64,000 nt of DNA from Roseburia sp. GTDB lineage: Bacteria; Bacillota; Clostridia; Lachnospirales; Lachnospiraceae. The notes under the pieces were generated by a model. It was given only the letters and a program-made list of their open reading frames with translations, was not told where the DNA came from and made no database searches. The stretch is from positions 531,154-595,153 of the forward strand of contig JAMPFA010000001.1 in the NCBI GenBank assembly GCA_023664725.1. The letters run 5' to 3'. Both the position numbers and the translations under genes were made by a program. This document shows, piece after piece, positions 43,317 through 53,334 of this stretch. The first letter of the stretch is position 1. The number at the start of each line of letters is the position of its first letter.

Positions 43317-44675
43317 TTATTCCATATTTCTTGGAAGATGAAGGGTAAAGGTACTTCCCATGCCAAGCTCACTTTCCACTGTGACAAAACCGTGATGTTT
43401 TTCTGCGATCCTCTTTACCAGGGAAAGGCCAAGTCCAAAGCCTCCCACCAGCTCATTCTTTTCTACCCGGAAAAATCTTCGGAATATCCTCTCCTGGCTC
43501 TCTTTGCTGATCCCCTTTCCCTCATCCTTGATATGCAAAAGGTATTCCTCCCCTGTCTCCTCTGACCATATCCATACTCTGCCTCCCTCCGGCCCGTATT
43601 TTACCGCATTGTCCAAAAGATTCTGGATCAGTATGGTCATCAGTCCAATATCTGCATATACATTAAAATCTGGTGCGATATCTGTTTTAAACACAACCTG
43701 CTTTGCACTTTGCATACTGATGTCGTCACAGACAGCTTCCACAATCTCACCGATATCAATCCATTCCAGGTTCAGCTTCAGCTTGTCCTGGTCCAGCCTG
43801 GAGAGATTCAGCATCTGAACGATCACTCCGTTCATCTTTTTGGTCTGGCGCTCTATCACCTGGAAAGCTTCCCCCACCTCGTCATCCTGCTTCATTTTGT
43901 GGGCCGCATATTCACATTCCGCCATCAGCACCGTGATAGGCGTCCGCAGCTCATGAGCCACATCTGAGGTAAAACGCTTCTGGATCTCAAACACTTCCTC
44001 CAACTGGTCAAGCATTCTGTTGTTTGCCTGGGCAAGGCTTGCAATTTCCACAAACCTGCCGTCATACTCAATACGCTTTGACAGGCTTTTCTCACTGCCG
44101 ATCTGTCCTACCACTTCCACCACCTGGTTTACCTGCTGCAGTTCATGTCTTTCTAAAAGTTTCCATACCACCAGGCTCACTGCTATGATAAAGAAAACAA
44201 TGACCCAGGCCAGGTACACAAACTTGTCGTAGCCACTGCTCATTTTTGACTGTTCTGCTACACACCTTATGGCATAATGGGAATGGATATATTCCCTGTC
44301 CTGATAATAGTAATCTACTCCATTTGCTACCGCAACACGCAGTTTCCCGGTGATCACTTCCGCATCCTCAGGAAATCCCTGGGGATAACTGCCCTCCACA
44401 AGCTTTCCCCCGCTATCCAATATCACATATATACAGTTCTCATCCTGAAATATAAACTCCTCATCCAGCACATAGTTTCCCCGTCTCGCATGCATATACT
44501 GGGCATTTTTCCGCAGTTCATTGCTGAGTTCCCGGCGGATACTGCTGTAGTTGAGACGATTTGACAGAAAAACCACAAATACCAGCATCAAAAAAGCCAG
44601 AAACAGCAAGATCATTAAAAAATAGTTTGCCACATATTTTACGATTGATTTTTGTTTTTTTCTTTGCCTTCCCAT
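43317..44675 (-). CDS. EnvZ-type sensor histidine kinase of the sulfur cluster
   Basis: The 452-residue protein has two membrane helices (about 18-40 and 150-172) flanking a short extracellular sensor, a HAMP-like linker, HisKA with the phosphorylated His in FTSDVAHELRTPITVL (about residue 243), and HATPase motifs N (QNLLDNAVKYGPEG), G1 (KDEGKGISKE) and G2 (GGFGLGLSLVKRI). It overlaps the response regulator gene by 37 bases, a classic pair. Located between sulfate activation and ABC transport genes, it probably senses sulfur source or a related cue. Confidence 0.87.
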   Translation of the reverse strand: MGRQRKKQKSIVKYVANYFLMILLFLAFLMLVFVVFLSNRLNYSSIRRELSNELRKNAQYMHARRGNYVLDEEFIFQDENCIYVILDSGGKLVEGSYPQGFPEDAEVITGKLRVAVANGVDYYYQDREYIHSHYAIRCVAEQSKMSSGYDKFVYLAWVIVFFIIAVSLVVWKLLERHELQQVNQVVEVVGQIGSEKSLSKRIEYDGRFVEIASLAQANNRMLDQLEEVFEIQKRFTSDVAHELRTPITVLMAECEYAAHKMKQDDEVGEAFQVIERQTKKMNGVIVQMLNLSRLDQDKLKLNLEWIDIGEIVEAVCDDISMQSAKQVVFKTDIAPDFNVYADIGLMTILIQNLLDNAVKYGPEGGRVWIWSEETGEEYLLHIKDEGKGISKESQERIFRRFFRVEKNELVGGFGLGLSLVKRIAEKHHGFVTVESELGMGSTFTLHLPRNME

Positions 44676-45346
44676 TTTAACATGTACCCCGCTCCCCGGA
44701 TGGTCTGTATCAGCTTATCCCCAAATCCGTCGTCCACCTTTTTCCGCAGATAACGGATGTATACGTCAATGATATTGGAGGAACCCTCGTAGTCCATATT
44801 CCAGATATTGTTTTCAATCTGCTCCCTGGTAAGGACGATATTCTGATTCCGTATCATATAAAACAATATGGAAAATTCCTTTGCCGACAGATTGATCTCT
44901 CTTCCACCACGCTTTACAGTCCTGTCATTGTAATTGAGCATCAGATCCCCACACTGGTAGATATTTTCTCGAATCTCCACTTTTTTTCTTGTCATCACCC
45001 GGATCCTGGCCAAAAGCTCGTTAAAGGAAAAAGGTTTTGTGACATAATCGTCTGCCCCTGCGTCTAATCCCGCCACCACGTCATCCGTATCTGTGCAGGC
45101 CGTTAAAAACAATACCGGAACCTGGATATCCTTTTCCCTGATTGTCTTCAAAATCTGTAATCCGTCTATTTTGGGAAGCAGAACATCAAGCACTATCCCG
45201 TCATACTCCGCCGCCAGAATGTAATCCAGTGCGCTTTCCCCGTCAAAACAGGAATCTACGCTGTATCCTTCCGCCACAAGATTTTTCACAAGGATGTGGT
45301 TTAAATCCTTCTCATCTTCTACCACCAACAATTTCACACTCATCAC
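44639..45346 (-). CDS. OmpR/PhoB-type response regulator of the sulfur cluster
   Basis: The 235-residue protein has a receiver domain (acid pocket VVEDEKDLN, phosphoacceptor Asp near 54 in GIVLDVLLPKIDG, Lys in VTKPFSFNELLARI) and a winged-helix output domain (LSAKEFSILFYMIRNQ, YIRYLRKKVDDGF, IRGAGYML). Start at 45346 is directly behind cysNC. It should be phosphorylated by the kinase encoded next and is expected to control this cluster. Confidence 0.87.
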   Translation of the reverse strand: MMSVKLLVVEDEKDLNHILVKNLVAEGYSVDSCFDGESALDYILAAEYDGIVLDVLLPKIDGLQILKTIREKDIQVPVLFLTACTDTDDVVAGLDAGADDYVTKPFSFNELLARIRVMTRKKVEIRENIYQCGDLMLNYNDRTVKRGGREINLSAKEFSILFYMIRNQNIVLTREQIENNIWNMDYEGSSNIIDVYIRYLRKKVDDGFGDKLIQTIRGAGYMLKWEGKEKNKNQS

Positions 45347-45352
45347 CTGCTC

Positions 45353-47173
45353 TTACAAATAGTCTCGTAATTTTTCGTACAACTCGTCCACACATTCCTC
45401 CAGGGTTCTTCCCGCCGTGTCTATGGTGATCTCCGGCTGCTTCGGCACCTCATAGGGACTGGAAATTCCGGTAAAATTGGGGATTTCTCCCCTTCTTGCC
45501 CTCTGGTACAATCCCTTCACATCCCGCCTCTCACACTCCTGCAACGGCGTGGACACATAGACCTCCACAAATTCCTCCCCGATGATCTCCCTGGCCCCCC
45601 GCCTGTCGGAAGCGTAGGGTGAGATGGAGGCGGTGAGTACAATAAGCCCTGCATCTGTCATTAATTTTGCCACCTCGGAAATCCTTCGGATATTCTCGAT
45701 CCTGTCCTGCTCTTTAAAGCCCAGGTTGCTGTTTAACCCCAGTCGCACATTATCCCCGTCTAAGAGCATAGTATGCTTTCCTGCCGCCACAAGACGTTTT
45801 TCCAGTTCATTGGCTAGGGTGGATTTCCCGGAGCCTGACAGCCCGGTAAACCATATGACGCCGCTTTTTTGCCCCAGCTGACCACACCGGATTTCTTTTG
45901 TGATCTCCATCTGATGGTAGATCACATTTCCGTTTTGAAGCCTCCGCTCCACCACGCCGCATGCCGCCGTCATATGGCTGACCCTGTCGATAAAGATCAG
46001 GGAGCCAAGAACTTGATTTCTTTCAAACCTGTCGAAGACAAGGGCATCCCCCACAGAAATCTCGCACTCTGCAATCTCGTTTTTAAAAATTTCATCTGCC
46101 GGAATCTCCTCCCCAGTATTTACGTCAATCCGACAGTGGATGCGCATCACCGTTGCCGGTATGGTCTTTGTGCCAAGCTTTAACAGGTAATTTTTCCCTG
46201 CCACCAGATGGGAATCCTCCATCCAGAGGATTTTTGCCTGAAACATATTTCCAACGGTGGGAAGCTGTCCCCGACACAGCACACACCCCCTGGAAATATC
46301 GATCTCCCTGTCGGTGCACACAGTTACTGCCCATCCTTCCAAAGCTTCCTCCACCTGGGTATCCCCTCTTAAAATCTGGCTGACCTTAGCCTTTTCTCCA
46401 CCGGGGAGAACCGTAATCTCCTGACCCAGAGAAACTCTTCCGCTCTCCACTTGGCCCTGAAATCCCCGGAAAATGTGATTTGGCCTTGTAACCCGTTGAA
46501 CTGGCATAATAAAATCTGTGACATTTCTGCTTGGCTTCACATTTACTTCCTCTAAATACTGCAGCAGAGTTTTTCCCTCATACCACACCATAGACCGGGA
46601 AGGCTTTGTGATATTGTCCCCCGCTGTGGCGGACACCGGAATAATTTCTGCGGAATCCCACTCAAATTCTGCCAGAAGAACCCTGGTCTGTTTTTTTATC
46701 TTGTCAAACCTCTCTCTGCTATAGTTTACCAAATCCATTTTGTTGACGGCAATCACAAAATGTCTGATCCCCATTAAAGAACAGATCCTGGCGTGACGCT
46801 TTGTCTGGAGCATCACCCCCTGGGAAGCGTCCACAAGGATCACTGCCAGGTCTGCAAAAGCGGCTCCCACTGCCATATTTCTGGTGTACTCCTCATGTCC
46901 CGGCGTGTCCGCCACGATAAAACTCCTCTTATCCGTTGTGAAATAGCGGTATGCCACATCTATGGTTATCCCCTGCTCACGCTCTGCCATAAGTCCGTCC
47001 AACAACAGGGAATAGTCAATCTGCCCCTCCCTGGAGCCCACTTTGGAGTCCAGCTCAAGGGCCTTCTCCTGGTCCGTAAAAATTAGCTTGGCATCGTAGA
47101 GCATATGGCCGATGAGCGTTGATTTTCCGTCATCCACACTGCCGCAAGTGATAAATTTTAACAAATCGCTCAT
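45353..47173 (-). CDS. cysNC: Sulfate adenylyltransferase large subunit fused to APS kinase
   Basis: The 606-residue protein joins two enzymes. Residues 1 to about 430 are a CysN-type GTPase (SVDDGKSTLIGHML, DTPGHEEYTRN, NKMDLVNYS) with EF-Tu-like beta barrels; the rest is an APS kinase (GLSGSGKSTLANELEKR, LLDGDNVRLGLN, DRRGAREIIG). With CysD it makes APS from sulfate and ATP, then PAPS. ATG 47173 is chosen: it begins one base after the cysD stop and fits CysN, while the frame upstream lies inside cysD. No PAPS reductase or sulfite reductase is in the window, so the fate of PAPS is open. Confidence 0.9.
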   Translation of the reverse strand: MSDLLKFITCGSVDDGKSTLIGHMLYDAKLIFTDQEKALELDSKVGSREGQIDYSLLLDGLMAEREQGITIDVAYRYFTTDKRSFIVADTPGHEEYTRNMAVGAAFADLAVILVDASQGVMLQTKRHARICSLMGIRHFVIAVNKMDLVNYSRERFDKIKKQTRVLLAEFEWDSAEIIPVSATAGDNITKPSRSMVWYEGKTLLQYLEEVNVKPSRNVTDFIMPVQRVTRPNHIFRGFQGQVESGRVSLGQEITVLPGGEKAKVSQILRGDTQVEEALEGWAVTVCTDREIDISRGCVLCRGQLPTVGNMFQAKILWMEDSHLVAGKNYLLKLGTKTIPATVMRIHCRIDVNTGEEIPADEIFKNEIAECEISVGDALVFDRFERNQVLGSLIFIDRVSHMTAACGVVERRLQNGNVIYHQMEITKEIRCGQLGQKSGVIWFTGLSGSGKSTLANELEKRLVAAGKHTMLLDGDNVRLGLNSNLGFKEQDRIENIRRISEVAKLMTDAGLIVLTASISPYASDRRGAREIIGEEFVEVYVSTPLQECERRDVKGLYQRARRGEIPNFTGISSPYEVPKQPEITIDTAGRTLEECVDELYEKLRDYL

Positions 47174-47174
47174 A

Positions 47175-48068
47175 TTAGAAATATCCCTCTCTCTTTCTCT
47201 TTTCCATGCTGGCTCCTCCCCCGTCAGTGTCAATGATGCGGCTAGTGCGCTCGGATTCCACTGCTGAGAGGGTCTCTGCAATGATCTCATCCAAAGTCTC
47301 TGCTCTGGATTCTATCCCTCCTGTCAGGGGATAGCACCCCAGCGTGCGAAACCGCACTTTTTTCTGCACCGGTTTTTCTCCGGGCATTAACCGCATCCTA
47401 TCATCATCCACCATTATGATATTGCCCTCCCGTTCCACCACAGGGCGCACTGCCGCAAAATACAGGGGAACGATGGGAATGTTTTCCTGTTTGATATACT
47501 GCCAGATATCCGCCTCCGTCCAGTTGGACAGGGGGAAAACCCGGATACTCTCCCCCTGATAGATTTCCGTGTTAAAAAGCTTCCACATCTCAGGGCGCTG
47601 GTTTTTGGGATTCCAGGCATGTTCCTTATTGCGGAAAGAAAAAATCCTCTCTTTTGCCCTGGATTTCTCCTCATCCCTGCGGCCCCCGCCAAATGCTGCG
47701 GTAAAGCCATACTTATCCAGCGCCTGCTTTAACGCCTGTGTCTTCATAATATCCGTGTAGGCGCTGCCGTGGTCAAAGGGATTGATGTTCTGTCTTACCC
47801 CCTCCTCATTGATGTACTCTATCATTTCAATTCCAAGCTCTCCTGCTCTCCTGTCACGAAACTCTATCATCTCCTTAAATTTCCAGGTTGTATTTACATG
47901 GAGAAAGGGAAAAGGAGGCTTCTCCGGGTAAAATGCTTTCATGGCAAGATGCAGCATCACGGAAGAATCTTTCCCGATGGAGTAGAGCATCACCGGCTTT
48001 TCACACTCTGCTGCCACTTCCCGCATGATATAGATGGATTCTGCTTCCAGTTCCTCTAAATGATTCAT
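47175..48068 (-). CDS. cysD: Sulfate adenylyltransferase small subunit
   Basis: The 297-residue protein has the PP-loop motif [16 protein letters not shown], the [18 protein letters not shown] stretch and the C-terminal [15 protein letters not shown] typical of CysD. It forms the ATP sulfurylase with CysN. First gene of the leftward sulfur cluster. The 262-base region upstream is AT-rich, with a TATAAG-like -10 on this strand and a short dyad CTAC-N7-GTAG near 48150-48170; GAGG stands 13 bases before the ATG. Confidence 0.9.
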   Translation of the reverse strand: MNHLEELEAESIYIMREVAAECEKPVMLYSIGKDSSVMLHLAMKAFYPEKPPFPFLHVNTTWKFKEMIEFRDRRAGELGIEMIEYINEEGVRQNINPFDHGSAYTDIMKTQALKQALDKYGFTAAFGGGRRDEEKSRAKERIFSFRNKEHAWNPKNQRPEMWKLFNTEIYQGESIRVFPLSNWTEADIWQYIKQENIPIVPLYFAAVRPVVEREGNIIMVDDDRMRLMPGEKPVQKKVRFRTLGCYPLTGGIESRAETLDEIIAETLSAVESERTSRIIDTDGGGASMEKRKREGYF

Positions 48069-48201
48069 GGTAAAATCGACACCTCTTTCTTTTTCTATTC
48101 TTATATAAAAATAACCATTTTTCCATTAACTATCCTGGAACATTGTATAGACGCTACATTAAACGTAGATTAATAATCAGACGGGGATAATTTTTCTCCT
48201 G

Positions 48202-48235
48202 AAAAAAACAGAGAGAGTGATTTTTTCACTCTCTC
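48202..48235 (-). terminator. Terminator behind the DUF711 gene
   Basis: GAGAGAGTGA (48211-48220) and TCACTCTCTC (48226-48235) form a perfect 10-bp stem with a 5-base loop. On the minus strand it is followed by TG and a run of seven or more T. It ends the leftward transcript of the DUF711 gene before the sulfur cluster. Confidence 0.85.
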
Positions 48236-48330
48236 TACATATTATTCATCTTTTTTTGATTCTTCCCCTTCTTACTTTCAGTCCAACAGAATGTTTTCGG
48301 ATTTCTTTATTCACTTCCTTACCTCGCTCT

Positions 48331-49695
48331 CTAATTCTTAAAACTATGTATTGGTGCTGGAATCCTTCCCTTCCGATTGATAAAATTGTCACAGGAAAAT
48401 TTGTTTACCGGCATGATGGGTGCATAGCCAAACAGACCCCCAAATTCTACCGTATCCCCTACGCCTTTTCCGATTACCGGAATGAGACGTGCCGCAGTGG
48501 TTTTCTGATTTACCATGCCAAGTGCCATCTCATCTGCGATAATTCCTGAAATTGCAGTTGCCTTTGTATCTCCCGGAATGGCGATCATGTCAAGTCCCAC
48601 AGAGCACACACAAGTCATAGCTTCCAATTTTTCTAATGTAATAGCCCCTGCCTGGACAGAGTCAATCATTCCCTGATCCTCGCTCACCGGAATAAATGCA
48701 CCGCTAAGCCCCCCCACATAGGAGGATGCCATGACACCACCCTTTTTCACCTGGTCATTTAACAGTGCAAGAGCTGCGGTAGTTCCCGGCGCACCGGCAT
48801 ATTCTAAACCAATCTCACAGAGAATATCCGCCACACTGTCCCCCACTGCCGGAGTGGGCGCAAGAGACAGATCGATGATCCCAAAGGGAATGTTTAACAT
48901 CCTGGATGCCTCCTGTGCCACCAATTGGCCAACTCTTGTAACTTTAAAAGCTGTCTTTTTAATGGTCTCACACAAGGTCTCAAAGCTTTCCCCTCTGACT
49001 TTTTCCAATGCGGTCTTTACCACTCCCGGGCCGCTGACTCCCACGTTGATCACGGCATCCGCTTCAGTAACACCATGGAACGCTCCTGCCATAAAAGGGT
49101 TGTCATCCGGTGCATTGCAAAATACCACCAGCTTCATACAGTCTACAGAATCCCTGTCCTTGGACTTTTCCGCCACCTCCAGCAAAATTTCTCCCATAAG
49201 CCTTACCGCATCCATGTTGATGCCTGTCTTGGTGGATGCAAGGTTCACAGAGCTGCACACCCGCTCTGTCCGGCAAAGCGCTATGGGAATGGAGCGTATC
49301 AAAAGCTCATCCGCCTTTGTCATGCCCTTAGAAACCAGTGCGGAATATCCTCCGATCAAATTCACCCCCACCGCTTTTGCCGCTGCATCCATAGTGTCCG
49401 CTAAGGTAGCAAAATCCTCCGGTTTCTTACATGCGCTGCCCCCAACTAATGCCATAGGAGTAACGGAAATTCTTTTATTTACAATGGGAATAGCAAACTC
49501 CTGCTCGATCTCCTCCCCTGTCTTTGCCAGATCCTTTGCCACTGTCGTTATCTTAGCATAAATATTTTTCCTTAATTTCTCCAAATCCGAGTCAATACAG
49601 TCCAAAAGACTAATCCCAAGAGTTATGGTACGAACATCCAGGTTTTCCTGCTCCACCATCTCATTGGTCTCTATGACCTCTCCAATATTAATCAT
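48331..49695 (-). CDS. UPF0210 (DUF711) family protein
   Basis: The 454-residue protein matches the DUF711 family along its length ([75 protein letters not shown]). The fold is related to pyruvate formate-lyase-type barrels, but the glycyl radical site is not present and the function is unknown. It lies 10 bases behind the ACT-domain gene; this pair is conserved in many Firmicutes and archaea, and the ACT protein may regulate it by binding an amino acid. Confidence 0.87.
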   Translation of the reverse strand: MINIGEVIETNEMVEQENLDVRTITLGISLLDCIDSDLEKLRKNIYAKITTVAKDLAKTGEEIEQEFAIPIVNKRISVTPMALVGGSACKKPEDFATLADTMDAAAKAVGVNLIGGYSALVSKGMTKADELLIRSIPIALCRTERVCSSVNLASTKTGINMDAVRLMGEILLEVAEKSKDRDSVDCMKLVVFCNAPDDNPFMAGAFHGVTEADAVINVGVSGPGVVKTALEKVRGESFETLCETIKKTAFKVTRVGQLVAQEASRMLNIPFGIIDLSLAPTPAVGDSVADILCEIGLEYAGAPGTTAALALLNDQVKKGGVMASSYVGGLSGAFIPVSEDQGMIDSVQAGAITLEKLEAMTCVCSVGLDMIAIPGDTKATAISGIIADEMALGMVNQKTTAARLIPVIGKGVGDTVEFGGLFGYAPIMPVNKFSCDNFINRKGRIPAPIHSFKN

Positions 49696-49705
49696 ACGCC
49701 TCTCC

Positions 49706-49987
49706 TTAAATACGATGCATTTTCTGGAAGATTTCCTCTTTCTGGCACTTAATGCTCACGCCAATCTCCTCTCCCAATTCATCCAGCTCTTTCACACAAT
49801 CCCCAAATGACTTTGTCGCCCCACTCATATCAGCAATCATCATCATATTAAAATATCCCTGGACAATAGTCTGGGAAATATCCAAAATATTAATCTTATT
49901 TTCCGCCAGATAAGTACAAACCCTGGCAATAATCCCCACCGTATCTTTCCCCACCACAGTAATAATGGTTTTTCCTGTCTTTTCCAT
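49706..49987 (-). CDS. ACT domain protein (UPF0237)
   Basis: The 93-residue protein is a single ACT domain ([39 protein letters not shown]), the GcvR-like UPF0237 type. ACT domains bind amino acids and regulate partners. It precedes the DUF711 gene by 10 bases in one operon. Confidence 0.87.
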   Translation of the reverse strand: MEKTGKTIITVVGKDTVGIIARVCTYLAENKINILDISQTIVQGYFNMMMIADMSGATKSFGDCVKELDELGEEIGVSIKCQKEEIFQKMHRI

Positions 49988-50068
49988 CCAAATCTCCTCT
50001 CTATCTTTGAAATTTCCAAAGAATTTGTAAATCTCCCATTTTACAATTACTTTTTAGGAAATTCCCCT

Positions 50069-50869
50069 CTACAAAACCTGTATCAGACCGGAAACTTCAT
50101 CCCGCTTCGCCACATACACCGGAAAATCATCCCCTTTATAAGGATTCTCCCCCAATGTAATTTCAAGCTTTACCGTCTCGTAGGCAAGTTTCGCATAATT
50201 ATTCTCTTTACTTAAGTGCCCAAGCATCACCGCCTGAAACTCATCGTGGAGCACCTGTCCCAACAGCTGCCCGGAGAGTTCGTTGGACAGATGACCTCTG
50301 TCCCCCAAAATTCTCTGTTTTAAGGGATATGGATAAGGACCAGTCTCAAGCATATTCACGTCGTGGTTTGCCTCTAAGAGCAAAACATTTACCCCCTGTA
50401 TCTTTTCAATGATATACTCATCATATCTGCCCAGGTCGGTAATCACTCCCACCGATTTTTCTCCTCTGCGAAGGATATATGCCACCGGTTCCGCCGCATC
50501 ATGGGAAATCTTCACAGGCTCAATCTCCAGTTCTCCGATAGAAAAAGGCTGATCGGCTTTCACCGGATGAAATAGCTCTTCATCAATTTTTCCCACAGAC
50601 TTTGTATGTAAGATTGCCTGTATCGTCCCCTCTGTGGCATATATAGGCAGACCATATCTCCTGGCAAGTACCCCCAGGCCGCCGATATGGTCTATATGCT
50701 CATGGGTGACTAAAATCCCCTTTATCTCCGAAGTTTTAAGTCCCAGGGAATTTAACCCCTTCTCTATTCTCTTACCACTGATCCCGGCGTCAATCAGCAG
50801 ACGGCATCCGTCATACCCTGTCATAATACAATTTCCGCTGCTGCCGCTGGCAATACTGCATAATTCCAT
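50069..50869 (-). CDS. Metallo-beta-lactamase fold hydrolase, YycJ/WalJ type
   Basis: The protein of 266 residues has the metal motif VTHEHIDHIGGLGVL (HxHxDH), further ligands in ISHDAAEP and LLEANHD, and the start MELCSIASGSSGNC typical of YycJ/WalJ, a dinuclear-metal exonuclease-like protein linked to DNA replication and wall control. ATG 50869 is the family start; the longer frame overlaps the upstream gene. It begins five bases after the FtsA-like stop, so the two are cotranscribed. Confidence 0.85.
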   Translation of the reverse strand: MELCSIASGSSGNCIMTGYDGCRLLIDAGISGKRIEKGLNSLGLKTSEIKGILVTHEHIDHIGGLGVLARRYGLPIYATEGTIQAILHTKSVGKIDEELFHPVKADQPFSIGELEIEPVKISHDAAEPVAYILRRGEKSVGVITDLGRYDEYIIEKIQGVNVLLLEANHDVNMLETGPYPYPLKQRILGDRGHLSNELSGQLLGQVLHDEFQAVMLGHLSKENNYAKLAYETVKLEITLGENPYKGDDFPVYVAKRDEVSGLIQVL

Positions 50870-50873
50870 AATT

Positions 50874-53282
50874 TTACTTCTCTTCCCAATAAATTTCAAC
50901 CACATCGCCATGGTTCAGTTTCTGCATATAGCTGGCATCCTCCCCGTTTACCGTGGTTACAATGGCACGCCCGTTGGAGGCGTTTAAATCAAAGGTAATG
51001 GCGTCAAACAAATCTACGAAAATGTACTCCCGTTTGCCAGTCAGCATAATTTCACTTCCATTGACTTCCACAAGTATTGCTCCTTTGGGAAGGGCAGGTT
51101 TTTCCGGCTCTTTCGGCTTTTCTGGCTCTTTCGGTTTTTCTTCCTTTACCTGAGGCTCTGCCTGCAACTGGACCACATTTTGTACCTGAGGCTCCTCCTG
51201 CAAAGTTTTTTCCTCCTCCAATACACTCTCTTTTGGTGTCTGTATTTCTTCCGCCTTGGGAGGTTCACTGAAAAGGTCTCCCTGACGTGCCCAGTCAAAA
51301 GGTGATATCTGTGCCACAGGCTCTTCCTGCTCCTGAAGTGTTTCAGGCTCTTCCATGGCAGATTCCGGTTCCTCTGTAACTTCTTTCTCCTGAACTGGTT
51401 CAGGCACATAGGCATTTTCCTGTTCCGGGCTTTGCGGCAGCTGCTCCAACTCCTGAGGCTTTTGCGCAGCATTTTCCTCCACTGCATCCACAGACTCCTC
51501 CACCGCAAACTCATCTGCCCCCCTTGCACTGGCTGTCCACTCTACCGTAAAATTCTCATACAGAAGTGTGGTAAGCTCTGCGGGACGGTTATTGACACGG
51601 ATCACATGCTCCTGGCTGACTTCCACATCCATAAATTCCGCCAGCTGTTCCACCGTGTAGAAGTTCCTGGTCTCGATCACATCACCTTCCTGCACATGAT
51701 AAGAGGAAACTTCAATACTTCCGTTTACCTCCACAAATTTGGGACAGTGGATAGTTTTTCCGTTTACTTCAAATGTCACAGTCTCCTGGGTGTATTCCGC
51801 CAGGTCATCAATGGTGATCACTGCCGCATCCCCGGCTGTGGAAGGTTCTACCGTAATATAGCTGTTGGCAATCAACGGGGAATTGATATTTGCCTCCCTG
51901 TCATTGACTTTCACCACTGCGGAATCCCCCGCCTCTCCCCTGGCGATCCTGGGACTGCCGTTTACTGTAAAATTAATCTCTTTGCCCCTCTTGGGGAATA
52001 AATACTCATTTGGGAAACCTGCCTGCATAGCTGCATCCACAATAGTCAGGCGGCCGTTATCATAAAGCTTGATGCGCTCCCCATTAAAGTGTACCATAAT
52101 AAAGCTGTTTCTCTGCTCGTAATAGTTGAGACAGATACCGATGGGCGTAACAAGAAGCGGATCTTTTTTTATCTCCTGCTGTTCAAAGGTGATCTCCTGC
52201 AATACCTCCTCGCCCCGGAGAGCCACACGCTCATTTGGCAGTTCAAGCTTGTCTGCAAGCATCTCCGTGAATCCGTGGATTTTTCCGCCGCCTCCCACTA
52301 CAAAGGTAGCGCTTACCGTGGTATCCCCGTTTAACTCCTTGATCTTATTGGCAACATCTGTGGTGATCCTGTCCACCAGACTCTCAGTAAGCTTCCAGAC
52401 CTCCTCCGACTTAACGGTATGCTTTAAGGTCATAATATCCGTATATTCTATCTCCGTCTCCTGGGTGGAGGCCAGCTTGATATGCTCTGCCATGGCAAAA
52501 TCCACCAGATAATTCTGCACGATAAGTTCTGTCAGCTCATCCCCCGCCAGCGGGATCATGCCATAAGCGATAATGCTTCCATCCCTTGTGATACAGATAT
52601 CGGAAGTACCTGCCCCCACGTCCACCAGGGCAATATTTAACATACGGTAATTCTCCGGAATCGCCACATCAATAGCCGCAATAGGCTCCAAGGTCATATT
52701 TGCCACACTAAGGTCTGCAATGGCCACAGCGGAATACAGACCGTCCACTACATCCTCCGGCAGGAATGTCACAATGATATCCTCTGAGATCATCTCCGCC
52801 TTATGGCCTTCCAGACTGGAAAATATCTCATCATTCAGATAATATTTTACAACAGAATAACCCACACAGTAAAATTTGTACTTGGTATCGTTCTTGTCCT
52901 TCAGTTCCTCCTGGGCACGCTCAATCCCCAGAAGATCCAGGGTATGGATATCCTCTGCCCGGACTACGCTCTCCGTTTCAAACTCATAGTCCACATGGGT
53001 GGTCACGGTTTTTAACACACGGCCTGCCGCCGCAATGCAGACAGATGTCAGCTTATCACCGATCTGTTCCTCCAGCTTCTCTTTCACGATGCGGATGGTG
53101 TTCCCCACTCTCCCGATATCATGAATCTGACCGTCCAGCATGGCCCTCGTCTCATGCTCCATAGAATACTGAGCCAGAACGATAAATTCCTTTTCCTCTT
53201 TATAACCTACCGTTCCCACCACATTCCTGGTCCCGATATCAAGACCAAATACCAATTCATCTCCTGCTTCTTTTCTTTCCAT
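50874..53282 (-). CDS. FtsA-like actin-fold ATPase with long C-terminal extension
   Basis: The protein has about 802 residues. Residues 8-380 are an FtsA/PilM-type actin-fold ATPase (VFGLDIGTRNVVGTVGY; NIALVDVGAGTSDICIT; FVVGGGGKIHGFTEML). Then follow several beta domains (about 430-600), a 150-residue Glu/Pro-rich linker with repeats (EKPKEPEKP twice), and a small C-terminal domain (GAILVEVNGSEIMLTGKREY; later NHGDVVEIYWEE). FtsA itself is about 420 residues, so half of this protein is extra. ATG 53282 follows AAGGAG. Role in division or envelope assembly is inferred from the fold; no ftsZ is near. Confidence 0.75.
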   Translation of the reverse strand: MERKEAGDELVFGLDIGTRNVVGTVGYKEEKEFIVLAQYSMEHETRAMLDGQIHDIGRVGNTIRIVKEKLEEQIGDKLTSVCIAAAGRVLKTVTTHVDYEFETESVVRAEDIHTLDLLGIERAQEELKDKNDTKYKFYCVGYSVVKYYLNDEIFSSLEGHKAEMISEDIIVTFLPEDVVDGLYSAVAIADLSVANMTLEPIAAIDVAIPENYRMLNIALVDVGAGTSDICITRDGSIIAYGMIPLAGDELTELIVQNYLVDFAMAEHIKLASTQETEIEYTDIMTLKHTVKSEEVWKLTESLVDRITTDVANKIKELNGDTTVSATFVVGGGGKIHGFTEMLADKLELPNERVALRGEEVLQEITFEQQEIKKDPLLVTPIGICLNYYEQRNSFIMVHFNGERIKLYDNGRLTIVDAAMQAGFPNEYLFPKRGKEINFTVNGSPRIARGEAGDSAVVKVNDREANINSPLIANSYITVEPSTAGDAAVITIDDLAEYTQETVTFEVNGKTIHCPKFVEVNGSIEVSSYHVQEGDVIETRNFYTVEQLAEFMDVEVSQEHVIRVNNRPAELTTLLYENFTVEWTASARGADEFAVEESVDAVEENAAQKPQELEQLPQSPEQENAYVPEPVQEKEVTEEPESAMEEPETLQEQEEPVAQISPFDWARQGDLFSEPPKAEEIQTPKESVLEEEKTLQEEPQVQNVVQLQAEPQVKEEKPKEPEKPKEPEKPALPKGAILVEVNGSEIMLTGKREYIFVDLFDAITFDLNASNGRAIVTTVNGEDASYMQKLNHGDVVEIYWEEK

Positions 53283-53334
53283 ATTTTCTATCTCCTTCGT
53301 CCACATGGCGAAACAGTTTCCAAAAGCGAAACTG

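Noticed and set aside
48731..49561. Long open frame of 276 codons on the plus strand opposite the DUF711 gene
   Set aside because: It is antisense to a well-conserved protein, has no ribosome binding site and its translation is Ser/Thr/Pro-rich without family features. The DUF711 codon pattern leaves the opposite strand open.
51432..52001. Plus-strand open frame of 189 codons inside the FtsA-like gene
   Set aside because: His/Leu/Arg-rich translation without motif, and the minus-strand protein is clearly conserved. A shadow.
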